This document shows positions 21,960-33,400 of a stretch of 64,000 nucleotides of DNA, piece after piece (positions within the stretch are counted from its first letter, which is position 1; each line of letters opens with the position of its first letter). The DNA is from Symbiodinium microadriaticum (Eukaryota > Sar > Dinophyceae > Suessiales > Symbiodiniaceae). Where the stretch lies: the NCBI GenBank assembly GCA_001939145.1, contig LSRX01000008.1, positions 2,134,351 through 2,198,350 of the forward strand. The letters run 5' to 3'. The notes beneath the pieces were generated by a model. It was not told the DNA's origin. It did not search any database and saw only the letters and a program-made list of their open reading frames with translations. Made by a program: the position numbers and the translations under genes.

Positions 21960-23010
21960 AGCCCTACATGTTAAAGCGCCCCCCCCCCCGCCAGTATCCC
22001 CAAATGTCACGCCAGGGGGCTTCTTCGGCCCAGTCAGCGCTGCCCGGCCGTACCTGCTATAGTGCTGGGGTTTTTGCACGTACGGACAACTAATTTTAGG
22101 GATTTTGGAATGTAAGCTGCCTGGGTTGGCGGTTGAGCTGACTGTATTCTTATTCTGAAGCTCCAACCGAGACAAACGCACATTAGAAAAGCTACGAGAC
22201 CCCAAATCGGCAGTTTGAGCAGCAAGCCTGCAGACCATACCTTATACGATTCTGTGTCAAAGACCCTGGGCATAGATGCGCCACGATCCACCCACGGAGT
22301 TGTTGGCGCACATCGCAGCAGTATTAGCAGAACAAGAGCGGTAGAAGCGCCATGCGAGCAGGATGGGACCCACACAACGGGGAGTGCAATTCAACAAAAA
22401 GCAAACATGTTGTGACATTGACGTCATCATCATCATCATCATCATCATCACCATCATCATCACCATCACCATCATCATCATCACCACGACCCGTCGTCAT
22501 CTGCACCATAATCTGCTTGGAGCCGTCCTAGGTAACTTTGTAAATGTCGGTCAAGCAGAAATAGCGACGCAGAGCAGCCAAACCCCGCAGCAGCAAAGGT
22601 AGCAACTGCAAAAACAACCCCACAACAAGAGGGAGTGGCACTATCGGTGAACATAGAACAGTGCAACAGGTAAGACAAGCCGGAGCTGAAGTGATGGAAC
22701 AATGCCAACAGGGCTGCGCACTATCAAGCAGCTAACAGGACAGAACAAGCACAGTTGGCCTGGGTTGTCGAAGATAGACAATAAGATCAATCAACCATAT
22801 GCGCGGCCTCGGCCCCCCAATTTCAATCCTAGACCCGGCCCTCGTCCCCCGCGAGACCCGCAAGCAACACGCTGGGCACGAGCCGCCCGCGGCCCCAAAA
22901 GCTCGCTCCTGCTCTCGGACTACGGCGGTTTGCTATGAAGCGGCTGAGAGCTTTTGGATTTGGGGCTTCTGGTTTTAGTCGTTGAGGCCTTGGGGGTCCG
23001 GGATTTGGGT
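21960..23010. other. repeat-poor stretch with microsatellite, no convincing gene
   Basis: Several overlapping short frames, none dominant. 22790-22938 on plus is proline/arginine-rich (NQPYARPRPPNFNPRPGPRP). Confidence 0.5.
22421..22493. repeat. ATC trinucleotide repeat
   Basis: ATC/ACC units; flanking ORFs are low-complexity shadows. Confidence 0.9.
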
Positions 23011-23019
23011 CTAGGGCTT

Positions 23020-23283
23020 TTATGAGGCAAAACCTGGAAAGAATGTGTTGCAGTCGTCTACCTCCAACACCACCCTGAAATCATGAACCCTGCTGGTATG
23101 CAAGTCAACATGGAGGACGGAAACCATGACTTTCTGCGCTGCACTCTGGTTCTTCTTCACGTGATGGTAGAAGTCTTTTGCTGACTCCCAAACCACACTC
23201 GATTTCTCGCACCTTCTGCCGAAAGCCTGCAGCAGTCTTTGAATGTCATACTTTGGGGAAACTCCTTCTTGCACCAAATCTGC
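23020..23283 (-). CDS. candidate exon, about 85 codons
   Basis: After acceptor CCTAAGCAG|A the minus strand is open to TGA at 23020 (YDIQRLLQAFGRRCEKSSVV; FYHHVKKNQSAAQKVMVSVL). It is repeat-free and has a normal amino-acid mix. The frame has no ATG at its start. Family not recognised. Confidence 0.35.
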   Translation of the reverse strand, partial: ADLVQEGVSPKYDIQRLLQAFGRRCEKSSVVWESAKDFYHHVKKNQSAAQKVMVSVLHVDLHTSRVHDFRVVLEVDDCNTFFPGFAS

Positions 23284-23838
23284 TTAGGGTTTATAGCGTT
23301 TAGGATCGAGAGTGATACGATCGAAACCCCTAGCCCAAGATGCCGAGGACAACTCCCTCGCCCGACTGGCCTCTGCAGCGCTGGGCGCCTGCTCGGCACA
23401 TACTCTATGTAGGTGCTACTAATGGGTTTTGGGTTTAGGGTTTAGGGATACGAATTTTTCAGACCTCTATAATTGTTCGGCGAAGGAGCTCCGGATCTGG
23501 TAGCAGCGACTGGCAACAGCAGTGCTACAACTGCTATATCTACGAATACCGCGACCGCTACAACTACCACTGTTAAACCCTACCGATGACGCTGCCACGA
23601 GCAACAACTTAGTAACGTCGAAAACCTCCACAACGACTAGGACATAGGCTACGGTTTTCATTCGCCTACACCCTAAACCCTAAACCAGCATCTTTTGCAA
23701 ACCGAAAACATACCAAGGCCCAGGGGACTATTCAAAGAACAAACTCGCATTCACGCTGGCTTGTAAAGGTTGGGTCTCGGGGCCTGCACCAACGGGGAAG
23801 ATGCTTCGACATAGGGACCTTCACAACTAATAAAATAC

Positions 23839-23939
23839 TGTTGATGATAAAAATCCCGCATTACCTTAAGGGCCTTATAAACGATGGGAACTATGGTATG
23901 TTCCTTATTATGGGTAATGCAGGATTTATCTCATCAACC
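23839..23939. mobile_element. family F inverted-repeat element
   Basis: GTTGATGATAAAAATCCCGC pairs with GCAGGATTTATCTCATCAAC. Confidence 0.75.
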
Positions 23940-23944
23940 GTATT

Positions 23945-24830
23945 GTACTATTGGCAACTATTCCGGCTTGTATACTCGACCCTCAACCCCAACGTAAACC
24001 TCAAGACCCTACTTTGCAAAACCTACTGTGCTTAAACTCAGACTGTCGACGTGCCCCATGGGAGGGGTGTTGAAAACTCTACAATACCAGGGTCTAAGAA
24101 CGGAGACCTACGACACAAACAAGACAGTTCTAGATGCCAACAACGATACCTGAGGCTACGCACCGCCTGCGCAATGACTACGCCATGCCTGCCCGAAGTG
24201 CAGTATGCTACATCCGATTCTGGACTCATGGCCCATACTGAAGCAACAACAGCTCGAACCCCGCATCCACTCTTACACACAACGGGGCTGGTGATGGCGG
24301 GCTAATCTTTCTGATTCTTCGATTATACTTGCCGTTTCAGATTCTCGCACGACCGCTTGCCACAAGCCATAATACCACGTTGCTTTTCATTGTCTGTCTG
24401 CATTGCGCAGCGGTCGTAATTCATGTGCCCGGCTCGAGGTGCCGAGTAACATTCACCAGATACTGCGTTGAACAAAACGGTGTTACAACTGTTCAATAAT
24501 CGCTGACACGACCCTCATCAAGTCGCAGTCCTCACGTATATGTAATTCCATAGCTCCTCCTCCCTGAGTAATTATCAACTACCGCGATGAGAACACCATG
24601 CTTTGCCTTGGCCTCATCCTCCGCACAAACTTGAAGCTCTTCAGAGCTTCGGGCCTTAGGGTCCTCGGAGCTTCGGAAGGTCTTAATTCTAAGCATGAAG
24701 CCACTACACTCTAAACCTCAAGGCCTTCAGCATTAATCTTCTTAGCAAGCCTAATCTTCATCCTGACAGGGGAGGATCCCTGAACCCCAGCCGGAGGTTA
24801 CTGAGCAGCCCGCCGCCGGAGGCGCCACAG
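23945..24830. other. repeat-poor stretch, no recognised gene
   Basis: Both strands are open around 24040-24300 without splice support. No telomere-like blocks here, unlike most of the window. Confidence 0.5.
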
Positions 24831-24835
24831 GCACC

Positions 24836-24917
24836 NNNNNNNNNNNNNNNNNNNNNNNNNNNNNNNNNNNNNNNNNNNNNNNNNNNNNNNNNNNNNNNNN
24901 NNNNNNNNNNNNNNNNN
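24836..24917. other. assembly gap, 82 N
   Basis: Run of N between GC-rich sequence and an ATG-starting frame. Confidence 1.
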
Positions 24918-24934
24918 AAAACATCCTTTCGTCC

Positions 24935-25183
24935 ATGGCTATACTTGTTGTCGTCATCATCGGTTCTATAGGCGTAGTTTATGGGGATCCTCGTGACGAG
25001 GATATCAGAAATCAACTCTCTACACTGTCATTGTGCGTATTTGCGACGATACGTGGCATTGAACCAATACGACCCCACACTCTATGCATGGGTTACGGGC
25101 ATTTAGGGTCGAGTGGTCTAGGTCCTATGTCAGGTCAACAGCTCAGGGCTATAGCATGTTGCAAAGCGAGCCGTTTGTCATAG
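24935..25183 (+). CDS. ORF with signal-like start beside an assembly gap
   Basis: ATG at 24935, 18 bp after the gap; MAILVVVIIGSIGVVYGDPR resembles a signal peptide, followed by DEDIRNQLSTLSLCVFATIR. Because the gap is so close the true 5' end cannot be judged. Confidence 0.3.
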   Translation: MAILVVVIIGSIGVVYGDPRDEDIRNQLSTLSLCVFATIRGIEPIRPHTLCMGYGHLGSSGLGPMSGQQLRAIACCKASRLS

Positions 25184-25247
25184 GTGGGTGTGAAGTTAGA
25201 AGGCCTAGTCTTCTCCTCTCCGAGCACACCGAGGTGGCGATGTCACC

Positions 25248-25445
25248 ACCACCACCACCAACATCAACGCCACGAACTCCCGCTCCCCCGCCCCCAAAAT
25301 GTACCCCTGCTGCCTACAACTACTACTACTACGACGACGACGACCACTACTACTACTACTCCTACTCCTACTCCTACTCCTACTCCTACTCCTACTCCTA
25401 CTCCTACTCCTACTCCTACCACCACCACTACTACTACTCCCACTC
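25248..25445. repeat. CCA, TAC and CTCCTA microsatellites
   Basis: Compound repeat giving artificial poly-Tyr/Ser/Thr/Leu frames. Confidence 0.9.
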
Positions 25446-25598
25446 CCACTTGCTACTGATGCTACTGCATCATGTTACGACCCGGATAAGGCAATCCGCC
25501 GTCGCAGCTAGGCAAAGGCCCCCACAATTTTTAGGCCGTAGTATCATCCAGAGTATCATCCAAACCTGTATACGACAACTTACTGTCGGCCCCTGATT

Positions 25599-25718
25599 AA
25601 AACAAGAATCGCCTCTCTCTGACAAGCGCCAAACTTGGGATCCAACTGCTAAGGCTCTTGAAGAGAGGGAGTCTACCCTTGAAGAAAGGGTGTCTAGACC
25701 CAAAACGCCCGAAACCCC
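25599..25718 (+). CDS. candidate exon with helix-like sequence
   Basis: Plus strand reads QESPLSDKRQTWDPTAKALE then ERESTLEERVSRPKTPE before entering the element at 25728. It is strongly charged and heptad-like. No ATG. Confidence 0.35.
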
Positions 25719-25727
25719 AAACCCTAA

Positions 25728-25840
25728 TGTAGAGGCCTTAATAATTAGAATAGGGTTTTGGGGGCCATTATACTATAATTATAATAAGGAACCCCCAAAA
25801 TAGTGTAGGTAATTATTTAGGCCCCTACAATACCCCAAAA
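25728..25840. mobile_element. family G inverted-repeat element
   Basis: TGTAGGGGCCTTAATAATTA and TAATTATTTAGGCCCCTACA arms; AT-rich centre. Confidence 0.75.
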
Positions 25841-25936
25841 ACGCCCCTAAACCCTAAACCCTACACCCTAAACCCTAAACCCTAAATCCTAAACCCCATA
25901 AACCCTAAATCCTAAACCCTAAACCCTACAGCACTC

Positions 25937-26010
25937 ACCCATCCATCCGGGGAGCTCCCACGGCGGCACGGCCCTCGGCCGCTGCTGCAGCCTTCACAGC
26001 AGCCCAGAGC
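25937..26010 (-). CDS. candidate exon, alanine-rich
   Basis: Minus strand reads NQLWAAVKAAAAAEGRAAVG then APRMD with donor G|GTGAGT. Flanked by CCCTAAA and TTTAGGG blocks. The plus strand is also open. Confidence 0.3.
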
Positions 26011-26489
26011 TGGTTGTGAGTACTATTTTGGTAGGGTTTAGGGTTTAGGGTTTAGGGGTTCAGGGGTTTAGGGATCTAGGGTTTGTTGCTTAGGTTTTAG
26101 AGTTTCGGGTTTCGAGGTTTAGGGTGTTTTGAGGCTTTGAGATTTAGCCTTCAGGGCGCTTAAGGTACTTTCATAGATAGTACTTTCTTGTGCTTGGGGC
26201 CAAATACACCAAAATACGGACAACTACGAAAACATACAAAATAAATACGAACACACAACAAAACTACAAACAGATACGAATAAATACCAACACATAAGGA
26301 AAAATCATAGGCGTACGACAAAATACCCTATTCGATCGAAAACATACGCTCGTCATACCATGAACATAGGATATCGTACCACGTCGTGCCGAGGGTTCTG
26401 CTGTTGGAAGTTGCTGTGCGGAGACCACTCTTGTATCTATCCGGCCTGTTCCAAGGAAAGGAAAGCAGCACAGACATACACTATGCTTG

Positions 26490-26830
26490 GCAATTGTTTG
26501 CTTTTGCTGTATGCTGCATGCTTTGTATTTGTTTGCAAGTTGTTGTATTGTTTGGTGTTTTCTGTTTGTTGCATGTTGCTTGTATGTTTTTGTATTGTTG
26601 CTTGTGTTTTCCTGTATGTTGCTTGTATTTTATTGTGCTTTTCTGGTGTGTTGGTAATTATTTCTGGTATGTTGGTAGTAATTTCTGGAATGTTGGTGTA
26701 TTTCTGGTACGGTGGTAGTAGGTTCTGGTATGTTGGTAGTATTTCCTGGTATGTTGCTAGTATTTTCTGGTATATTGGTAGTATTTTCTGGTATGTCATG
26801 TTGGTAGTGTTTATTGTATTCATTTGTATT
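26490..26830. repeat. T/G-rich low-complexity and ~22-bp tandem repeat
   Basis: TTTGTTGCATGTTG-like text then TTTCTGGTATGTTGGTAGTA units; the 177-codon frame over it is probably not a gene. Confidence 0.8.
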
Positions 26831-27174
26831 TGTTTGTATGCTGAAGATGGCAAGAAAGTACCCTCTATGAAAATACCTTCAGGGTTCTTTTGATTCAGGG
26901 TTCTAGGGTTTGCAGCTGAGGGTTTTGAACCTCACGGTTTCTTAGGGTTCAGCGCTTTTGGATTTAGGGTATGGAGATTCAGGATTTAACATTCAACGTA
27001 GTACTGTAAAACCCTCCTTCTTGAAGCGCCCTGATGCTAGGGCCCCTACATGTCCCCATCAGGTACAGAGGGAGGGAAGGGTCTACTCTAGCCACTCCCC
27101 AACCCTAAACCCTAAACCCTAAAATCCTCAACCCTAAACCGTCACTGTCGGCTTCAGACACACTTTGCTCGCAG

Positions 27175-27627
27175 TGTGACACTGGCTCCGGCTGGTGGCC
27201 AAGGCCAAAGTTCTTCGGACTTGCTTCGATTCTGGAGGTTTAGGGTTTAGGGGCTTCCGGGTTTAGGATTTAGGATTTAGGGTAAGTAGTATACCCCAGA
27301 ACTATCGCCTACCCCATAATTATGAAGGCCTCTGTAGTATCTTTACTGAAGCGCCTCCTCGGCTGCCGCGGCATCCGCTGCGATGGCGGCCGCGATGGCA
27401 GCGTCGTTGGCGATTCGCTCCTGTATGCAACCCTAAACCCTAAACCCTAAACCCTAAAAAGCTCCGGCCCGGGTTACTCTTAGGGTTTGATCCTGGGGCC
27501 TGCTGAAGAAGTAGAGGTTCTTGGGTACATGAGAAACCCTAAGAAAGAGCTCTAGTTAATTCTTCCGAGCATGGTAATAATATGCAGTTTCCGGCCCCTA
27601 GAACTCGAAAAGACTTGGAACGCCAAG
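27175..27627 (+). CDS. plus-strand candidate exons
   Basis: Open exons: 27175-27237 (CDTGSGWWPRPKFFGLASIL; acceptor GCTCGCAG|T, donor GAG|GT), 27490-27555 (GPAEEVEVLGYMRNPKKEL then TAG) and 27588-27627 (FPAPRTRKDLERQ; acceptor ATGCAG|T, donor CAAG|GT). The stop at 27555 means these cannot all be one transcript. At 27352-27428 both strands are open; minus is alanine-rich (RIANDAAIAAAIAADAAAAE). Confidence 0.3.
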
Positions 27628-27654
27628 GTTCGATATGGGCTTGGATCTTCGGGG

Positions 27655-27985
27655 TTTAGGGCCCTAAACCCTAAACCCTAAACCCTAAATCCTAAACCCT
27701 AAATCCTAAATCCTAAACCCTAAACCTTTAAACCTTTAAACCCTAAACCCTAAGTTTAGGCCTTAGGAAGCTCGTCGCCCTAAGCCTCAAATCGAAAACC
27801 CATCAGCCAAGATGGCAAAGGCAAAGCCCAAGAGTCTCTGGGCAAGAGGACAAAAACCGAAGCACCACATAGATCCTCTTCAGGGGTTTATGGGTTTTAG
27901 GGATTTAGGGGTTTATGGGTTTTCGGGATTTAGGTTTTAGGGGTTTTAGGGATTTAGGGGTTAGGGTTTAGGGTTTAGAGTTTCC
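27655..27985. repeat. CCCTAAA then TTTAGGG blocks flanking a start exon
   Basis: CCCTAAA-type repeats at 27660-27755 and TTTAGGG-type at 27885-27985 bracket the ATG exon at 27812. Confidence 0.75.
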
Positions 27986-28091
27986 CGGATAATGTAGACC
28001 AATACGCTCTTCCCCTTTTATAGGGTCGTCGCATCGGATACAATCCATACAGCGGGCCTTCGGAAAGGGAGCGGCAGCGTAAAGAGTTTCG
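27812..28091 (+). CDS. start exon plus following exon, basic protein
   Basis: ATG at 27812 gives MAKAKPKSLWARGQKPKHHI DPLQ, then TTTAGGG-like intron. The next exon 28024-28091 follows a strong acceptor (CTTCCCCTTTTATAG|GG) and has donor TTTCG|GTAAAA; it reads GRRIGYNPYSGPSERERQRK. Both are basic and polar. The join is inferred. Confidence 0.4.
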
Positions 28092-28441
28092 GTAAAACCC
28101 TGAATCCTACGGTTGATGACATAAATCCTGCATTAGGGCTTCGGGTTTAGGGTGCCCGTAATAAGGCAGACAACATAATTCCCATATGTTTAGGGTCCTT
28201 AAGGAACTGCAGGGTTTTTATATTTTCAACAATACGGCCCTATCTGATTCTGAGCTTTGAACCCTAGGCTCGTCAAGGTTAAGAGCTTATGGTCAACCCA
28301 TACACCCAAGCCCCCGTGTCCTAGAATGGGGTTGGGGGGGTGAATTATGGTTGGATTAACCTACACTTCATGTACTACAAGTAGATTATAAACTATATAC
28401 TATACAAGCCAAACCTTCTAAAATCTTCTATATTACCTCTA

Positions 28442-28531
28442 CTCATAGGCCCCTCAGTAGTTCCTCTTTATGGTTTGTACTTAGAATGCTATAAGGTAAT
28501 CCCAAACAGGAACTATTCAAGGGCCTATGGG
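28442..28531. mobile_element. family A inverted-repeat element, inverted core
   Basis: TA on both sides; abuts a candidate minus-strand exon. Confidence 0.8.
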
Positions 28532-28544
28532 TAAATTCTAAATC

Positions 28545-28617
28545 CAGAAAAACTCCAGCGCGATCCTCCTCCGCAGTCATGCCTGGGGGGCCGGTATAGC
28601 TGCCTGCAGCAGAACGT
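28545..28617 (-). CDS. candidate exon beside an inverted-repeat element
   Basis: Minus strand after GTTCTGCTGCAG|GC reads SYTGPPGMTAEEDRAG VFLD. It runs directly into a family-A element (28442-28531). The plus strand of the same stretch is also open, so strand is uncertain. Confidence 0.3.
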
Positions 28618-28859
28618 GATATCTCGTAGGACCGGTTTAGAAAAGTTTAGGGCTTAGGGTTTAGGGGTTTAGGGTTTGATAAACCCAGTTTCTACTTTAA
28701 AGGCCTGATTAAATATCCGGGTTCGGATTAAGACCCTACAAGCGCAGCTCCGGAACCTTAGCATATTGAAAACCCATGGAAGCCCGGCTTTAAACTCCAA
28801 GGAAGCCTATAAAGCCTTATCAAGACGCTTCAGCCCTAGATGAGCAGAAACACAACACA

Positions 28860-28884
28860 TGCACACACACACACATATACATAA

Positions 28885-28912
<28 letters not shown>
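28860..28912. repeat. CA then TA dinucleotide repeat
   Basis: CACACA followed by TATATA. Confidence 0.95.
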
Positions 28913-28915
<3 letters not shown>

Positions 28916-29133
28916 ACGCCCTACAACCAGAACTCCAAAAGCGATCGACAACTAGTATAGCAAACGACACATGCAAACCCTAAATTCCTAAACCCCTTAA
29001 CGCCAAACCCTTAAGCCCTACACCCTAAACCCTAAAGCCCTCAAAACCCAAAACCCTTAAGCCCCAAACTTAAACCCTAAAGCCTAAACTCTAAGCCGCC
29101 CTAAGCTCCCCCCCCCCAAAAGAAAAACACCGC

Positions 29134-29212
29134 GGGATCTTCTGGGTTTGGCCTTCGGCCTGTTGCTGCATCTTCTGGTGGTGCTGAAGCATCCTCGGGA
29201 GCTTTCCGGGTT
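29134..29212 (+). CDS. candidate exon
   Basis: Plus strand reads GSSGFGLRPVAASSGGAEAS SGAFR between a poly-C run and a TTTAGGG block. Low-complexity Gly/Ser/Ala; weak. Confidence 0.2.
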
Positions 29213-29542
29213 TGAGGGCTTAGAAAAAGAAGAGTCTAGAAGGGTTTAGGGGTTTTTAGGGTTTAGGGCTTAGAAGAGTTTAGGGTTTTAGGGGTTTTTA
29301 GGGGTTAGGGTGTAAAAGAGTTTGGGGTTTAGGGTTTTAGGGGCTAGGGTGTAGAAGGGTTTAGGGTCTTAGGGCTTTTAGGGGTTAGGGTTTAGAAGGT
29401 TTAGGGTTTAGGGCTCAGGGTTCAGGTAGGATTTAGGGGATTAGGGTTAGAGGTGAGGGTTCAGAGTCTAGGGTTTAGAAGGGTTACCTGCCTGGAGAAC
29501 CTGCATCTGTCAGGACCGCAATACGGAGTTCATGATAAGGAA

Positions 29543-29709
29543 CCCCAATGATTGGAAGTCTCTAAACCCTAAACCCTAAACCCCAACGAAGGGAAGTCTC
29601 TAAACCCTAAGCCCTAAACCCCAATGAAGGGAAGTCTCTAAACCCTAAACCCTAAACCCCAATGAAGGGAAGGTCCTGAACCCTAAACCCTAAACCATGA
29701 AGGGAAGCC
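29543..29709. repeat. 38-bp tandem repeat, about 4.4 copies
   Basis: Each unit is 17 bp like CCCCAATGAAGGGAAGT plus about 21 bp of CCCTAAA-like sequence. Units start at 29543, 29581, 29619 and 29657, with a partial at 29695. The first unit overlaps a plus-strand open stretch (DRNTEFMIRNPNDWKSL). Confidence 0.85.
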
Positions 29710-29902
29710 TATCTTGGGCTCAGGTACGACTGAGGAGCTTGAGGCTTAGGGGGTCTGGATTTTCATAGCGGTTAGGGCTTTGTGGCTTCGAGTTTCGGGT
29801 TTATAGGACCTCCAGGTTTGAGCTTATTGTGTAAGGAGGGCTTCATCCGGAGTTTCACTTTTGCCAAGGACCCGACATCCCTGTGCCTATCTTATCCTTC
29901 AG

Positions 29903-30425
29903 GTTTGATAAGGATATCAAAGGGACGCAAATTGCTACTACGCGATGGCAAAACTTCCAGGAACTCGGCATGACTCGATCCATCTTTGTCCTACTACAGT
30001 CGCAGTAAAATGCCTCAAAATCACAAAGGGCCAAACGGTAATAATACGGGCGGACCCGGAATTCCAGGAGCCCAACATGTTCTTGAAGGTCAAGAAATCT
30101 TCCGCCGCCATGAGCTGCGAAACAACGCGCTGCCTCAGGCAACACTGCACGTGTGCTGCTGCTTTACAGGCTTGGGGGATGTAGGGTTTCAGGCTTTGCG
30201 TTTAAAGCTCTGGGGCTCAACTGCTGCCTTGTTAAATTCTCGCAACTACTGAAGGAGCAGGGCTCGTAGCGAGGCCATTCCTGCGAAACCAACTTGACTC
30301 TAGTTCCGAAATCTTCGTGGTTCTGGTGCATAGGGGCACATCATCAAGCTCTTCTCATTGCTGCGTATGGTGACTGCTTTAACTTCTACCATCAGCTGTT
30401 GCACATGTTGAGCACTACACCCTGA
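29903..30425 (+). CDS. plus-strand candidate exons overlapping CFAP36-like gene
   Basis: 29903-30004 after ATCCTTCAG|G reads FDKDIKGTQIATTRWQNFQE then LGMTRSIFVLLQS, with donor GCA|GTAAAA. 30334-30425 after GTGCATAG|GG reads AHHQALLIAAYGDCFNFYHQ LLHMLSTTP and TGA. Both look coding, yet the minus-strand BART exon 30073-30129 lies between them. Nested or convergent genes are possible. Confidence 0.35.
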
Positions 30426-33400
30426 AAGCTAAAGCGTCGCTTGTGCTCCCTGATGGGAAGAGGCCGTGATTTCACTCTGTTCGACTGACAGTCGATGGGC
30501 TCAAGGTCCGGTTGTCTCGAGGGTCCTGAGAGGGATTCGTGGGACATTTACACCCTAAACCCTAAACCCTGAACCCTAAACCGTCTAAACCCTAAACGTG
30601 TTGAACACATAAAGGTTCTAGGAGGGTCAGGATTCAAAAAAATAGAGGCCAGGGTTTCAGGTTGGGCCTCGATCCAGCTGCATAACTCTGAGTGTGTACT
30701 GCACATCTCAACTCTAGGCTGCAGGGGGGCATGCCACCCTCAAACCTTGAAACCTACACGGTCCTACACTCTGAAACCTAGTTAAATTAAAGTCAGACCC
30801 TAAAACCCTGAAACCTAGTTTTCATTAAAGTTAGACCCTGAACCCTAAACCCGATATCATCGAAGCGGCCCTGGGCCTATGGCCGGGCTTACCTTCAAGA
30901 CGCCACCGGACTCCAAAAGAGTTCTTGCTGCAACTCCGGCCCCCTACGGCTTTATGGGTTTAGGGGTTTAGGGTTTAGGGGTTTAGGGTTTGGGGTTTGG
31001 GGTTTAGGGTTTGGGGTTTAGCGTTTCTAAGACCTAAACCCTAAACCCTAAAGGAAACATGGTGCGCCATACTTGCAGAAAATTGCTGATAAGGTAGGGG
31101 GAGTCTTCGACAAAGCAAGCCCGCCGATTCGATCGGATGGTCCTACCTAGGCGGTTTAGGGATTTAGGGTTTAGCAGTGGGTTTTGCGGACCCAAAAACG
31201 GACATAAGCATAAGCATGTCCGGGATATCCCTAGCTTGTCGGGCTTTCCTTCCTCGTAAAGGTTTCCTAATGTTTGCTTATGTGCCTTTTGGGAGCCCTA
31301 GGGTTTAGGGTTTAGGGCTTAACGCCAGAAGATGCTTGACGAACCTTTTCCGTTGCATCCCCCCGCCCATGCAATTACACTGATGGTCTTCTTGAAGTCT
31401 AAAGCCCATGATGTCACTCAGGCCCTTTGAAAGCACTGGGCGGGCTGACATGCGCTCGTCTTGCGCCAGACCGCTGTCGAGAACCTTTTGTGAGGTAAGC
31501 AGAAAACGAGCCCAGGGAGGATGTTCGGGCTGTAGAGTGGGCTTCGATGTTAGGAGCCCAAACCTCAAACTATAGGGAAACTTAGGCTTCTTCTAAACTT
31601 AGGCTTCCTATAAACTTAGGCTTCCTAGAAACTTAGGCTTCCTATAGTATATAGGTTCTTCTATGAGCGCTTGTAGCAAGAAGCTACTTACAATAACAAG
31701 TCTGAAGAACAGTCCTGCTAAGAGCTAGTGCTGCCTTTATCAAGGCTGTCACTGCGTGACCGTGTGGTGAGTGAAAAGCGGTTGCGGAAAGCTGTGCGAA
31801 AGTGGCTTAGCTTGCTGTGACGCGTTGTGAGAATAGCAATCACTCCATTCATTTCAAACACGAAGCGAGCGGATCTGTAGCAAAGTGGCATGGCCACCGC
31901 CATCTGCTGGACAAGGGGGGATCGCGTCATCCTCTCCCGACGCAAGGAGGAGGCGATGAGCTTCAGCGCCACGCTGACCCCTAAACCCTAAACCCTTAAC
32001 CCCTAAACCCTAAACCCTTAACCCCTAAACCCTAAACCCCTAAACCCCTAAACCCCTAAACCCNGCAAACGCTGGCGCCGCGGATGAGCAGTTTCGGGAA
32101 TGGAATTTGGAGAATTTTGGGGTGCACAGGGCCCAAGGAAAAGGTCCCAAGCATGCCCACGAGACCCGCCTTGAAGCTTCGAAGTGAAGGCCATTTGTGT
32201 GGATGTTTGGACGTATACTTATGGGATCCTTGAGGGAGGGGGTTCTAGAGGGGTATATAACCCAATAATCCCCAAGGTTCCCTAAAGCTCCCTAAGGATC
32301 CCTAGGACCCTCTCCGCTTGAACCACCCTCCCTTAAGGAGGATGGGGGGGAGTCGGCTTGGGTTTCGGACTTCGTGGCTGGGTCTACTTCAGGGGCGCCG
32401 ACGAACGCAAGCCTAGACTCTAAACCCTAAACCCCTAAACCCTAAATCCTGAGATGACGCAGTTTCCTAAGCCCGAAAACCCGCATGGCGGCCCGAACGC
32501 CCTGAGCCCGGCTAGCACTGTACTTGACTTAACAGATCAGAAAGGAGGGTTTTGGGTTTTAGGGGTCCTGTGGCGACTGCTGCACGCGTTTATAACCCCA
32601 ACTACTGCAACTTGCTTGCTAAACCGTCAGCCCAAGCTCCTTTTTGGCTCTGAGGGTTTATGAACCCATCAACTCAGCACAGCCACTCGGAGACCAGGAA
32701 CGGCCCTGAACCCCCTTTTTTCAAGCCTCGGCCGGAATTGCGGGTGCCTGGACATGTATTTTATAATAGATCTCGAACCTTTATAGAGGAACCCAACGGT
32801 TGATGATCAAAATCCTGCATGTACCCATGCCATAATAAGGAATAGACCCATAGTTCCCATAGGTTAGGGTCCTTAGGGTTCATGCAGGATTTATGTCATC
32901 AACCCTAAACCCTAAATCCCTTAAACCCTAAACCCCTAAACCCTAAACCCCTAAACCCTAAACCCCTAAGCCCTAAACCCCTAAACCCTAAACCCCCAAA
33001 CCCGAAACTCCTAAAGGGCCTGTCTCTCGAAGTCGTCGGGCGAAATATCCACTTCCGCCAAGTGGGCGGTCAACCTGAGCTTCTTTTGTTTAGGGTTTTA
33101 GGTTTTAGGGTTTAGGGGTTTAGGGTTTAGGTGTTTATAGGGTTTAGGGTTTGGGGTTTAGGGCTTAGAGGTTTAGGGCTTACGGTTTAGGGGTTTAGGG
33201 TTTAGGGTTTAAGCCGGAACTAGGCTGAAATAGGGTATCCGGCTCTCTCTGGGTCTATCAGGGGAATCTTCGGGCTTCAAAAAAAGTTCAACGAGGAGCT
33301 ATGTTGCTTTATACGGGTGGTTGCAAAGAGATGAGAAGCCTGGGGTATCGATCTTGGGGATTGTTTAGGGCCTTTCGAAGTTAGGGCTCAAGGTTACCTA

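Noticed and set aside
25084-25596. 170-codon ORF with Tyr/Ser runs
   Set aside because: Driven by TAC/TCC microsatellite; alternative frames are equally open.
26360-26893. 177-codon ORF resembling a membrane protein
   Set aside because: Its hydrophobicity comes from TTTG/TTGC low complexity and a ~22-bp tandem repeat.
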